Below are positions 1-12,332 of a stretch of DNA of 64,000 nucleotides, piece by piece. Position numbers and translations under genes: made by a program. This DNA comes from Trema orientale (lineage: Eukaryota > Streptophyta > Magnoliopsida > Rosales > Cannabaceae): positions 226,909-290,908 of the forward strand of contig JXTC01000379.1 in NCBI GenBank assembly GCA_002914845.1, written 5' to 3'. A model generated the notes under the pieces. That model was not told where the DNA came from. It worked only from the letters and a program-made list of their open reading frames with translations, and ran no database searches. Each line of letters begins with the position of its first letter. The first letter of the stretch is position 1.

Positions 1-1603
1 CTATAATTAGAATAGTTACTAGATAAATAATTATTACAATTAATTATAAAATATTAATCTAATTAAATTCAGATCTTTTCTATCCTAATTAATCTCATTA
101 ATTATGAATTTGAATAATCTATAGATAGTAATTATTCAAATCTAATCTGGTTAGATTTAGTTTCGAATTTAAATTCAAAACCACATTCTAATTTAAATCA
201 AATTTAAATTAAAGATAACTACTAAATTTAAATTATTCAAATTTAAACTATCACGATTTATAGATAATTATCTAATCATATTTAATCACATTAAATATGA
301 TTATTAATTTGAATAGTTGTTATCTATTTAAATTCAAATTTTAAATAGAAAGAAATATGAAATATTATCTGATTTCAAAAATTAGTGGATACCCTATTCA
401 AATTCAAATTAACTATTAGATTTATCACGATAATATCTAATTTTATTAAATATTTAATTAATTTGAATAACCATTATTTATTTAAATTCAAAATTTAAAT
501 ACTAGAGATAATATAGAAATTCTTATCTAATTTTAAAAATTAGTAGATATCCTATTTGAATTCAAATTAATTACTAAATAATATCCTATCCATTTGATTA
601 AAACAAATTTAACATTATCCTATAGTAAATTAAATTTAAAATAGGATAACTCAAAAATAGAGAACCATCCCAATCTCATTTGAACAGTTTCCTATTTCAA
701 AATTTGAATTAAAATTAAATAATTATCTAATTAATTAAAAATAAAATAATTAATTTGTAAATTAGTGGTGGTGGCAATAACATCGCCACCGTCGACCTAC
801 GGGCCGTCTCCGACTAATGAAGGTAGCAAAAAAACGGAGCAAGTGAGCAAGGTTGCGGCGGGGCCCTCTGGCGATTGCGCACGACAAAGCCGTGCACGCC
901 AGACATGCTAGTCGTGCGTTGGCGCAGCAGGCCACGCACAACCATGGTGCAGGCCGCGCTGGCCACACCTGTGCACTGCACAAGCCGCATGCAAGTGCAG
1001 CTGGCTGCAGTGGCCGTGATGCGCGAAAGGTCCCCACGCCATTGGCGTGTGTTGGGCACGCACATGGCGTGAAGGCCGTGCACGGGCCGCGCAAAGGCAT
1101 AGCACGGGCCGCGCACAGGCATAGCACGGGCCGCGCACGGGCGTAGCACGGGCCGCGCGCATCAGCCATGCATGCAAGCCGCACAAGGCAGCACACGCAC
1201 AAGCCGCGCGCGCACGCGGCTGTGCTGGCCATGCCCAGGGTGCGCGCAGGCAGTCGCGCGCGCAGGGCTAGGGCACGCCAATTTTTTTTTGAATACTAAA
1301 AAAATTATAAAAAAAATAAAAAATTCTGAAAAAATTCAAATTTCCAAACTCATTGAAAATATGTTCATGAATCTATCAACCATACAATTAAAGAACACCC
1401 AAACCTAATTTTGCTAGAATCAAAATCCACAAATTTTCTCATCATGCAAAAATCAATAATATACGTAATTAAATATCATTCATCACAATAAATCATTTAA
1501 TTATTATAAACATAAATTGCTCAGACTCAATCACATAACCTAGATCATATAATTCTAGATCAATATTATGCTATACATATGAACCTACACTCTTGATACT
1601 AAT
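1..1603 (-). mobile_element. Internal leader of a Ty1/copia-like element (partial)
   Basis: This is the non-coding 5' internal region of the element whose 5' LTR lies at 1604-3373. The element reads leftward and leaves the window. On the minus strand, just past the LTR end, the sequence at about 1590-1602 reads TAGTATCAAGAG. That resembles the plant initiator-Met primer binding site (TGGTATCAGAGC) used by many copia elements. Most of the leader is very A+T-rich, apart from the GC-rich block listed separately. I see no gag or pol homology within 1.6 kb, so coding parts, if any, lie outside. The copia assignment rests on the primer site and LTR style only and is an inference. Confidence 0.6.
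760..1290. repeat. GC-rich, CpG-rich island in the retroelement leader
   Basis: An abrupt GC-rich block sits in otherwise A+T-rich sequence and holds many GCGC, GCACG and GGGCC words. Positions 1080-1167 hold four consecutive 22-bp units, each beginning GCACGGGCCGCGC. Several overlapping open frames exist on both strands, but they are rich in Cys, Ala, Arg and His and match no family I know. They are best explained as stop-poor GC-rich DNA rather than genes. Confidence 0.75.
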
Positions 1604-3373
1604 TGCTGGAAATTGACCTAATACTTTGGAAAAAATTATACATGCATGCAAACTATGGAAAACACATGATCACATCATAAACGCAGTGGAAAAATTAGCC
1701 GATTTAGGTTTGAAAATTTTTTACATGAAAATGGTTTTCATAACCATAGAACATGCATATATCATATACGGGATCATGTATAACATAAATCAAATCTAGA
1801 TGCATAAACTTTAGAGATGAGATTAGGGTTTAGCCCTTGTAGCATGCTCCTCCTTGATCTTCTTGTTGACGGTGATTAAATCTCCAACTTTAGATCTTCT
1901 TGTCTATGCTCTAACTCTTGGTTGATTAGGTGAGTGGGCACCAAGTTGAATCATTCATTGGAGTACGATCAAGAACACCTTCTTGATCCTTTGGAACACC
2001 GAGATGTGAGATGAGAATGTGAGGTTGCAGGAAACTTTTTCTCTCCTCTTCTCTCAGCCTTGGCCGAATTCTTACTCTCCCTTTCCCTCTGTTTCACGTG
2101 TAGCTCTCCTAGAGTTATTATATAGTTTTTTCTCTCATGCATCTTTATATATGAGACTCAAAACTGCTAATCCTAGTCCAGTTAGGTTTTGGCTTGTTCT
2201 CCAATTTGAGTTTTGGATGTATTTTTATAAATGTGTCCAACTTATGTAATTTATTTATAAAAATACGAACTTCTGTGTAGAATCATTATTTTACACAGTT
2301 TCATGAAACGAATTTCATAAATACCATCAACTAATTAATGAGCTTTATTGAGCTCTAATAGTATGATAAATACATAATAACTCTTATTATGATATTTATA
2401 TAAATACTATTAGTAAAGTGGACACTCTACTAAAGACCCAATACTGAACTCTTAGATTAAATGTCATACTTTTTATAGAGATTTAATCAACTAGCTTTTA
2501 TTAACTGATCCATCTAGCATATTCTATACCACATATAAAGTCCCTATATAGTGCCGTAGTTGGATAAGTGAAATTACCGTAATACCCCTCCAACACATAT
2601 TTACCTTTAAGTTACCATCTTTCTATCAAAGAATAATATTGTTGATAATTTTATTTTCAATAGCCATTTAAACAAAATCATCAACCAATTCATAAAGTGA
2701 ATACTAAGATTTTAGATTTAATTATTCCATGAATCTTGAAAGACCCTAAAATAGTATTAATATATAGTGTCCTTTACTATTTGGTGTTCCCATCAATTCA
2801 TAAGTTATAACCTCCAATATGCCAGAGCTCATCTCTAATTTCACAGAGGCTAGTCTTTTAACAAATCAAAAGGCTACAACCCATGAAAGCAAGTCCAGTC
2901 AAATATTAAAGATTAATATCTACTTGCTAAGAGCTAGTTTGTAGTAATATTAAGAATTGAGTTACGGTACTCTAATTCTTTATATTACCTGGTCCAGTTC
3001 AATACACATAAATTATTTATGTTGTACTAGTATTTCTATCAGAAGTCAGATACTTTAATGATTTAAGACACATCATTCCCGTTGAGATAGACAAACACCA
3101 CAATTTTTAGTAAATAAAGTATTCCATCTTTATTTATAGATTGTGAACGAGTTAATTTAGACTTAGATAAAGAAACAAATCTCTCTATAATTAACACTTA
3201 ATTATGTTTGTTTCTTTATACACAAATAAAGTCATAGAATCTTTTTTTGGATAAATAAACTATTCAACTGAGATAGTTTAATCTAGCAAATATTGTAATT
3301 GTATTTATGAGAAAGTTGTTTACACTAAAAGGGTAAAATTAGAAATCTGCTTTTTAGGACAAATATTCCAATA
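1604..3373 (-). mobile_element. Copia-like LTR, 5' LTR of an element leaving the window
   Basis: About 1770 bp that aligns along its whole length, in inverted orientation, with the LTR at 27593-30769 once the insertion there is removed. On the minus strand it starts near 3373 (TATTGGAATATTTGTCC, matching TGTTGGGATATTTATC in the other copy) and ends near 1604 (...AATTTCCAGCA). A primer-site-like motif follows the 1604 end. This makes it a 5' LTR rather than a solo LTR. The partner target duplication would be outside the window. The two copies differ at more than one base in ten by eye, so the family is not recent. Fossil element. Confidence 0.75.
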
Positions 3374-5339
3374 ATAACCACATATATTATGACAAAAACT
3401 CAGTGTAATGAATTTGAATCTGGTACATAACCATATATAATATGACATAACGTATATATATCGGGACCCAAATTTCATGTACTAACATATAGAAAAAAGA
3501 AAACCTTTCGTTTAATAACAAAACAGACTATAAACTCAATACAAGGAGACTATTGATCTCTATAGCTTTTTATCCTCTTCGGATCAAGTAATTTGGCAGA
3601 AATTGGATTTCGGCGAGTTTTCCGATTGTGGTCAAATTGCTTGCATCGACTGTACTTGACTTACTTCTTCTTCTTCTTGAAATCACCTGCCAAGAGGGTT
3701 ATTTTTTTTTTTGGCCTCCAACAACCATGATAACGAATAATAACAGGTATCTTTGCCATACCTAGAAATACATAAAAAATAAATAAGTAAAAAATAACAA
3801 GTACATAATAAAATAAACTAGGTACATGAATCGGTAAATAAAGTACATAAACCCATAAACCATATATAACATAAATACATTTCAAACTTTTATCAAAATA
3901 AGAGAATTTTAAACAACTACAATAGGTATATAAAAAAATAAAGTAGGTACATCATTCTGCATACAAGGTTCACAAGAATATGAACTACAACAAAAAGTAT
4001 AGAAATCAACGACAAAGTGTGCTTAAGCAATATTATTTTTAATTTTAATTAAAAAAAGATTATTGTTTATTGTTTGGGATAACAAAATAATACTAGATAA
4101 TAAACTTTCTTGTATCTGCAAATAAAATATATAAATATATCATAAAGCATAAAAAAAGTCCAAGTAGTAGTATTAACAGAAAAACGACGAATTAACAAGT
4201 CCAAGTAAATAAATAAAGCATACAAAAACCATAATAATTGGGTCTTAACAAATCCCAATCACTCCTAACGTTCAAAAAGGAACTAAGGTAGCCATAACAG
4301 AGCTCGATAAGCAACAGATTTCGCAATGACGATGATTACCAAAGTTACAGAGGATTTTAGACGTTAGAGAAAAACTCAGAAAACAAAATTGAGATCAACA
4401 AGGACCTAGAAAAATCAAATTGAAAGTATAAAACAAAAATGATAATAGAACAAGTTACACTAATGAATTCAGAACCAAAAACAAAGTAGAAACTTAGACA
4501 AAAGCAACAATAGTGTTTGAGGAATTTTAGTTCCAGTAAAAACAACAGACTCCTATTTTGATCAAAAATGGATTTCAAGGAAAGATCTTGAATGATTTGG
4601 AAACCTCCCTATTCTCAGCTTCAAAGAAAACTCCATCAATGGCAGAGTCCCCCATCTTTCCAGCCTCGTTAATCTCAAATCCATCTTCTCAACGGTGATG
4701 ATTTCTCTGGCGATTTACTAGCTTTGATTTCGGTGCTCCACAGATTGAAGGTCGTGGTCCTTGCCAGAAACCGACTATATAGTTGGATTCCATTGACCCT
4801 GCTCAAGCTCCGGCAACACTACATCCTCAATTTGAGAATGAGGTAGCGGGAGATCAAAGGGTAAATTTGGTATTGAAGAAATACAAATAATAAAAAAGGA
4901 TATTTCTGTTCATAAAACTAGAAAAGAGGTATCTATATAAGGGTAACCCCAAAAATGGGGTATTCCCGTACAAAGCCCTTAAAAAAAAAAAAACAAAAAA
5001 GGCATTTTGGCCCAAATTACTTCTAACCAAATCCAAGTCACAAAACATAATCCAAAAATGATGGAGAAGTACAATAACCCAAAATGTGGTATTCGGCCTC
5101 CAATATACCACATTTTGGTCCATCAATATTAAAATATCTCTATGAAGGATTATATTTGCACCCCCTCTTGACATAAAGACACCTCATTCATAAGTAAAAT
5201 GACCAAATATTACAATTAAAGAAAAAGAAGAATCTTTTCTTGTGCGCACCCTTCCCCCTATTTTCGTTCAGCTCCTATCTGATCTCTTCACATATCTGGA
5301 CTCCTAGCCTAATCCTCATCATTATTAGATGGTATTTAC
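3374..5339. other. A+T-rich stretch without recognisable genes
   Basis: I see no coding region, RNA gene or clear transposon here. The sequence has many short runs built on GTACATAA and AAATAAGTA words, and a moderately GC block at about 4600-4850 with no convincing frame. Some of it may be flank or remnant of old elements. Confidence 0.5.
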
Positions 5340-6732
5340 ACCCACGAAGCCTACTAAGACCTCATGTTGAAAGTATGTACTCATCCATAAATGTTGAAAA
5401 AACTAACCCTCACTGATGTATAATTGGTATGTCATTAAAGAACCAAATTAAATACCTCATAATCTCTATGTAGCAAAACTTAGGAAAACTTATTAATTAT
5501 CAAGTATAGTGACAAGTAAGATTGATCCAATGAGGAACTGATCTAACTAAGTTATTACTAATCCTAAGGTAAAATGGGATTAAAAATAAAACTCGTAATT
5601 AAACAGATAAGAAAATAAAATTCGAAAACATAAAATAAACAAGTTAAGGTTTCATTCGTCACCACTAAATAATTAGGTTAATTTAACTCTTAATTCTGTT
5701 TTCAATTATCTACTAAAACTATCAACTGTAGATAGTTCATAAATACACAACTACCCCTATTTTCCTTAGATTATATACTAGATTGACAAACGCCATAAAT
5801 AACTTCTTCTTATCACATAACCTAAGCAAATGCTCTAAAATTACACCATAGAAGTCTTAAGCTAAGAAAGATAGATTGATCCAAGTAAATCATCACACAA
5901 AAATAGATTCTTAACCTAGGTTATATTCTTCACTATAGCTAACATCTCAAATGAGAATACAAATTATAGATTCGCTAGCTATGGATTCAAATCTTGACAA
6001 ATACCTAACTCAAACCCTAACAGTATATTTTATTATCAATCATCTGAGTGGCCATCCCAAATAAAAAATAAGAATAATTCAATATAGAAGAACATAAATG
6101 ACCTTAAAGTAAATAATTGATATGATATATAGAATCGAATCTGAAAAGTTAAATAACAATCATATCTAAGGCTTTGAAATTACCCTTAGCTATCTAGGGC
6201 CTATTATAGCATGTATACGAGAATGAATAAGAGAAACATCATGATAGAAAAATAAAAACTATAAAGGAAAAAGAAAAAGAACGATGATGGTGGCTATGGC
6301 GGCCCACAAGAGCTCATCCTCTCTCTCTAGGATTTTGATGTATTTTTGTGGCTCCTAGATGTGTATGATAGCCTTCCATCTAATGTAGAGGGTCCTATTT
6401 ATAGAGAATTATATTTGGGGAGTGTTTAAGTTGAGTTCTGCACAAATTTGGAGCCCTAGGCTATCAAAATACTTTAAGTCATGAAAAGATGGCTTTTTTT
6501 CTCGGTTCCTAGCATCGCGACACCCACTCTCTAGCAAGTTCTCGATTTTTGTGAAAATACTACTTTTTACCCAGTTTTAGAAAAAATAGTACTTTTCAGG
6601 CCGTTTTCGTGATTTCTACCCCTTGATTGTTCAACTTGTTCCAATTTCGCCGTTTTAGCTCTTTTTTGACTCGTTTCAGCTCTTTTTTACCGTTTCTCCT
6701 AAAAAATACCTAGAAATACGAAAACAGCAACA
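5340..6732 (-). mobile_element. Probable decayed Athila/Tat-like LTR
   Basis: On the minus strand a good core promoter word CTATAAATAGG lies at about 6390-6402. Upstream of it is the style of sequence seen in Athila/Tat LTRs: repeated AGCTAAAACG and AAAAAAGAGC words near 6620-6700, and a tgtcgcgatgct block near 6515-6530. The right edge is plausibly TGTTGCTGTTTTCG read on the minus strand from 6732. The left edge is uncertain and no target duplication was found. It could be a solo LTR or the edge of a larger fossil. Confidence 0.4.
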
Positions 6733-8496
6733 TTAACCTTTAGAATGATATAAAACCAACAAAGTGACATGGAAAATAACTGTCCTTTAAGTATAAAATT
6801 AAAACCTATCAATATGCATAATTTTATCTACCTTATAGTAATTTATATCTACCACAACCATATTTTTATCTATAAAAAAAATTGTACATTAACACAACTA
6901 AAATATCTTCCTACTATAATATTAATTATCTACAATATGTATAGTTTTATCTACCATATATCAATTTATATTTACTAAAAAAACAGTAAATTAATACAGC
7001 TAAAAAATCTAACATAATATTAAAATTATGTACCATATACATAATTTACCACAACTAAACATATTTACAATACCTAAAATCTCTATTTCCAAACATTTTT
7101 CACAAAAAATTTATAAATTTGTGTACCACAAAGTTGTGTAACAATGAACAATAAAAGGGCTACTAAAACAAATTGAAGTCTTGAGTAATAATTAGGATAA
7201 TAACAAAAACAATCACAATGATAGTCTGAAACAAGATGCAAAACTGTAAGAGTAACGATAGTTTGCTACAATAGAAATTGAAAGGATTGATCCTCGATTA
7301 AGATTCTCTATGATTAATGTTATAGCCTTTGAATGGAAGAAAGGAAAAAAAAAAAAAAAAAAAGGTTGCATAGCCAATTTGTCTTATAACAAAGGAAAAT
7401 TTCAAATATCGAGGGTTGACTTAGGGAGTATATTTGGTGGTTATCATAGTGACTTGGATTAAGCAAAGTATATTGAATTTGTATACTGTCGGAAAACAAC
7501 CAAACCAAAAATTTTGTATATCAAGGTAAAATAATTTGTCAATTAGTATAAGAAACCTTATAAGCCAATAATGACGATCAAAATAAGAAAAGATGAAAAT
7601 CCTTAAAGTTTGCCCTGTTAATCAGCCACTGCTCAAGTTGATGAATACTTAATCATCTAAGATTGAAAGCTCAAAAACCCATGTACCATGTATCAAATAA
7701 TAACTTACTAATCTCTATTAATTGTATAGATTAAGTAAAATTGGAATCTTTTTTCTTTTCTCATCAACAGCACAACCATTCATATTCTTCCATTCAGTTT
7801 TCCTTCTTTGCAACGTAAAGGAAAATGAACGGTTTTTCAAAAAAATTACAGAAAATAATGTGCAATTTCAAAGTTTACTGTGTATATCGATATATATACA
7901 GTATATCGAAACCCAGGCCGATCTAGGTGCAACAAACTATATACTATGCACACATCATATATATTTGTATATATAGTTATACATATAGGTATGGAGTAGA
8001 GACGGACCGATAGCCCACCAGCCCGGTTTACAGACGCCAATGGAGCAGCGAGTCTAACTCATCTCCGGAAGTATCATATATGCATAATCGCATGCTCGCT
8101 CTTTCTCTTCCTCCGGCATCTCCAACATCAAGCGCACTCAGAACTTCGCCGCCAAAACCACTGCCCAACAACTCCTCAGGTCATGGGCTCCCAAACCGCC
8201 GACAAAGACGACGACGGAGATGACCAAGTGTTTAAATTTCAGAGTTAGAATAATGAAAATCGGATGAAAATTTTGTGAAATCGCGATTGAAAAAGAGAGG
8301 GAAAATTGTGAGAAATTAGGGATGTCAACGGGGCTCATCTGTTTTATATTCACCATTACAATACCATCCCACGTCATTTACTACTTAATTCATTTACTGT
8401 ATTTTCGGAATCAATGTATCATCGTCCCCATAAAGTCTATTCAAAAATTTCTATCTAGACCTAAATCCTTAAAAGTCTAAATACATTAAAAAAGCA
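6733..8496. other. A+T-rich intergenic stretch with a small GC block
   Basis: Nothing firm is present. A short GC-rich segment at about 8040-8225 has open frames on the plus strand with serine/proline or lysine/threonine-rich character. It could be a fragment of a host gene or a 5' leader, but no domain is recognisable and the open frame is short. Small runs of A (7346-7364) and TA-rich tracts are the only other structure. Confidence 0.4.
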
Positions 8497-9007
8497 TAAA
8501 TGACTCCGTTGGTTCCTAAACTATGAGAAAAGTCTCACTTTAGTTCTTAAATTTTAAATTGCGTCATTTTGGTTTTTAAACTATTTAAAAAGTGCTATTT
8601 TAGTCCTTTTTGTTATATGTTTCTTTTTGTTCTTAACAGAATGAGTATATGAGATACTTTTATTACTTTGTTGTACTTATTTCATATCCAGAAGTATAGT
8701 CCAGCACTATAAAGAGATTAGAACGTGAATTGAAATAGTTTAAAAATAACCGGTTGAAGAAAAATTAGCTATAATCTTGACAATAATACAACATAAACTT
8801 TCTAAAATACAATATTTTGTTGAAATCACTAATACAGAATGAGAAGTACAACTAATTTGCTCATTCTGATAAGAATCAAATAAACTATATAGCAAAAAGT
8901 ACTAAAATAAAATATTTTTGATAGTTTAAGGACCAATACGACACAATTTAAAGTTAAGGACCAAAGTAAGACTTTCTCCTTAGTTCAGGAGCTATTGGAA
9001 TTATTTA
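8497..9007. mobile_element. Non-autonomous inverted-repeat element (MULE-like MITE), ~0.5 kb
   Basis: The ends are long imperfect inverted repeats of about 110 bp. The left begins near TAAATGACTCCGTTGG, and the right, reverse-complemented, reads TAAATAATTCCAATAG. Both then run through a shared AAGTCT(C/T)ACTTT(A/G)GT block and a TTTAAATTG(C/T)GTC block. No coding capacity is present. Words like 'ggtccttaaact' in long inverted ends are typical of plant Mutator-like MITEs. I could not settle a clean target duplication. Confidence 0.6.
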
Positions 9008-9295
9008 TTCTAAAAAAAATTGAAATTAAATCGGTCAAAAAATCTAATTTTAGCTAACTTTACAAAAGAAATAAATATAAAAAAAATCAAATAAGGTTTT
9101 AACATATCAGAGTCGTACAATATAAAATATTCAATCCTGAAAATTACATAGCTTATTCTTCATCTTAAAAGATAATATAATCTAAACTGATTTTTTTAAT
9201 CCGTAAGGCACAAACGCTATTCAAATGTATACTCATACTTTAATTTTGTCGAGGGGCTATGCTTGATTGTTTAATCCATAATGAGAAGTTTTTCA

Positions 9296-10268
9296 TAAAA
9301 AAGGTTTTTTAATACAAAACCTCCTGAATTTGAAATAAATTAGTAAAATTAACTCTAGACTCAATTTCTTAGAGAAAAATCCCTGAAGTCCCCAATATTA
9401 ATTCTGTTAGAAAAGAAATATGTTTTTGTTATTTTTTTTACAATTAAGTCCTCATTCTTTTATTTGTGGTTTTTAGGTCCTTGTTCTTACCTTTTTGTTT
9501 CACATTAATTTCTTTTAATCTTTTCTGTCCAATACTGCTGTAAATTAGCAGTTGTCCAAAACGTGCTCATCTTAGCAGAAGTTAAATTGGAAACAAATGG
9601 AAATTATTATTATTATTCTTTTAAAGAGTTGGATTATTATTTTTGTTCAAGATGAATGTAAGAAATTAGAAAAGTTTACATGGCTCCAATATGGAACTAC
9701 TTTGGTCTAAGTATTAATATATTTAGAAGAGAGGTATATGAATATATTACTACTTTTGTAGGACATATATTGCTAATTTTTTGTTTTTTGGTTCCAATTT
9801 TATGAGACATATATTGTCAAAATTTTATATAGTTCTAAACAGATCTACTTAGTATATGAATACTTGGACCAAAACAGATTTATATTGGAACCATATAAAA
9901 TTTTTAATTTCTTCTATCCGTCTTGAACGAAAACGATAAACCCATTTTTTTAAATAATAATATCTTTTTGTTTCCAATCTTATCCTTGAGATGCGCATGT
10001 TTTGAGCAAGTGTTAATTAACAACAGTTTTGGATAGAAAAGATTAAAATGATTCACATGAAATAAAAATATAAGAATGAGGACCTAAAAACCACAGATAA
10101 AATAATAAGGACTTTATTATAAAAAAATTAACGAAAACACTTTTTTTTTCTTAAGAAAACTGATATTAGGGACTTCAGGGGGTTTTGCTATAAAAATTTG
10201 AGTTCAGGTTTAATTTTACTAAATTGTTCCGAGTTTAGGGGATTTTTATATTAAAAAGCCTTTATAAA
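9296..10268. mobile_element. Foldback element: ~970-bp hairpin with ~420-bp arms
   Basis: Bases 9300-9720 pair, in inverted orientation, with 9845-10268 over nearly their whole length. Matching landmarks in both arms are the CTGAAGTCCC block, the GTGGTTTTTAGGTCC block, the AATCTTTTCT(G/A)TCCAA block, and a TGG(C/T)TCCAATAT block near the centre. Only about 120 bp of the middle is single copy. No protein is encoded. The shape fits a foldback or MULE-type non-autonomous element. The target duplication is not clear because both flanks are A/T runs. Confidence 0.7.
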
Positions 10269-11982
10269 AATCATAGGCTTAATCAAATCGAGAGATATTC
10301 ATATAAATATATATGCTCATACAGTCGATTATCATTAAGTCACTCTATTAACCATCTCGTAAAAGTTCATATATCTATGTTTTTTAATAACTCAAATAAT
10401 TTGTCTTTTCCTAAAATTTTACAATAGATATCAAAAGACAAACCATAAACTCTAATAAAATAAAAAAAGATTAAACATAGACAAATGTAGAAAAGTATTA
10501 ACTTCCCAATATAGTATTGTTGATATTGAATATTGATTGAGAAGTTGTGATAGATTAAAAACGAGAGGCAAAGAGAGAAAGGACAATAGATATTATAAAA
10601 AATGAGTGTAGCATATTGTAAACCCTAATTGTATTAGTATATGACTATATATATTATTAGGTTTTTTTTTTGTTGGAATTAAGTCGAATTATTAGTGTAT
10701 ATATAAAAATAAATTTTAAAAAATAATTTATATAATCGAGGTGGGGTTGGGTTGTGGCATTCTATCTCAAGCCCGTCCTACCTTGCAAAATATTAATCGA
10801 AGAATCCTCGCTCCATGCCCCGCACTATTTATGACAGTGAAAACCCACTTCACTTAGGCCCGCGCACCACACCGTTCATTAAAATTGACATCCTATGAGA
10901 AAATGATGGGGCAAGGGAAAACTCCTCGATGAATTTTTGGAGTGAGAGGGAATAGGCTTCTGAGTTAGTTGAGGGGTATATTGGGTATAAATTTCAATAG
11001 AATAGAGTGCAGGACATTTTACTATAACTTTTTGGGCTTGGACATCTACTATTTTTTGGGCCCAAAACTGGCCTTTCTGCTATTCAACCATTAACTATTT
11101 AGTTTATGAATTAGTAGCAATTAAGTTATCAAACCTAATCTGTTAGTGTATTAAATTACTAAGAAAATAGTCATGTCACGCCCACGACTAATGTGTTTTA
11201 AGGGTATAGTTGGTATAGCTTTTGGAGGAAATTTAAAAAAAAAAAAGAAATCAAATTCTAAGCTAGTTCTAAATAAATTGGAATTGACTCTAGACTAATT
11301 TAACTAATTTAGTTTTGCATAATACAAAATGCTCAAAATGAACTGGGGAAATTAATGGACCTAACTGGTAATGATTTGGACTAAAATGACCTTTTAAGGA
11401 GTATTTTGTATAAAAATTGTTTTAGGAGTTTCACAATATTGGTGATATATAGTCACTATATAAATGACTGGTGGTTAGTCTATTATGTCATTAATTTGTA
11501 GTCATATAATAAAGTGACTTTCATCACTAATATTATGGTATGCCTAAAAGTGTCATTTTGAAATAGGGGTTTTGCCTAATTTTGGGGCTATCTTAGTAAA
11601 TATCTGTTTTCAAAATAATTTAGTAAAATGACTAGTATATTAGTGGATATAACAAATGTAAAATATGGTGTACCTCGTAAAAGATAATATACATTGTAAA
11701 TAAACTAAAGTTGATATATAAGTAAATATATCAAGTGTAAAAATCGAAATGTTCAGTCATTTATCTATAAGAAGAAAATAAACCGATGTTTCTTAAAATG
11801 AAGTGTAAAATGGGGACGCCAACTCTAATAGTCTAGAAAAAGTTATTTATGCCCAAATGACTCCTAATTAGGTCCATTTTTCCCTCCTTTGGTGCTCGAG
11901 CCCAATAGAATTCTACTTTCAGTAAAGTTTCGAGACTTTTACCTAAAAAGCAAACAAAAAAAATGACAAAAATATGTTGTTC
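10269..11982. other. A+T-rich stretch without recognisable genes
   Basis: I found no coding region or clear element. A GC-richer patch near 10738-10870 has no supported frame. A 'cttgggctt...ttgggccc' patch near 11030-11070 resembles the end of an old inverted-repeat element, but no partner was found. Confidence 0.4.
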
Positions 11983-12332
11983 CAGTTTTTTTCCCCCAAT
12001 TGTATGCATTTTTAGAAAAAAAATCATTTTTAAAATGATTTTAGAAAAATACTATATTTTAAAATAGCAACCGGTAAACAGTTTTCGAACACTGGTAACT
12101 AGTAACTCAAGTTATTTAAAATAAAAAAGAGGATATTTTAACAAATAATAGAAATAGGAAAAATAATAAGAAGTACAAAGAAAAAGAAAAAAAAAAAGAA
12201 CAACAAAAGAAAAAGAATATGTTATAACTAGTAATCGGTAACCAATTTCAAACACGAATAACTAGTAATCATTTTTAAAAGTTGACATTTTTCTAAAAGA
12301 CGTGGTATAGAAGTTGGAAAAAAAAAAAACTG
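11983..12332. mobile_element. Small inverted-repeat element with internal GTAAC words
   Basis: The ends form an inverted pair. The left reads CAGTTTTTTTCCCCCAA, and the right, reverse-complemented, reads CAG followed by a T run and CCAAC. Both then share TTTTTAGAAAAA-like and TTTTTAAAA blocks. Between them are repeated words such as ACCGGTAAAC, GGTAACTAGTAAC and ATCGGTAACC (12065-12265). No coding capacity is seen. The arrangement resembles the larger elements at 14510-16258 and 57802-58165. The family is inferred as MULE-like. Confidence 0.45.

Noticed and set aside
762-1232. Long open frames on both strands in the GC-rich block
   Set aside because: Overlapping frames on both strands with Cys/Ala/Arg/His-rich products and a 22-bp tandem repeat are explained by GC-rich, stop-poor DNA. 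No family match.
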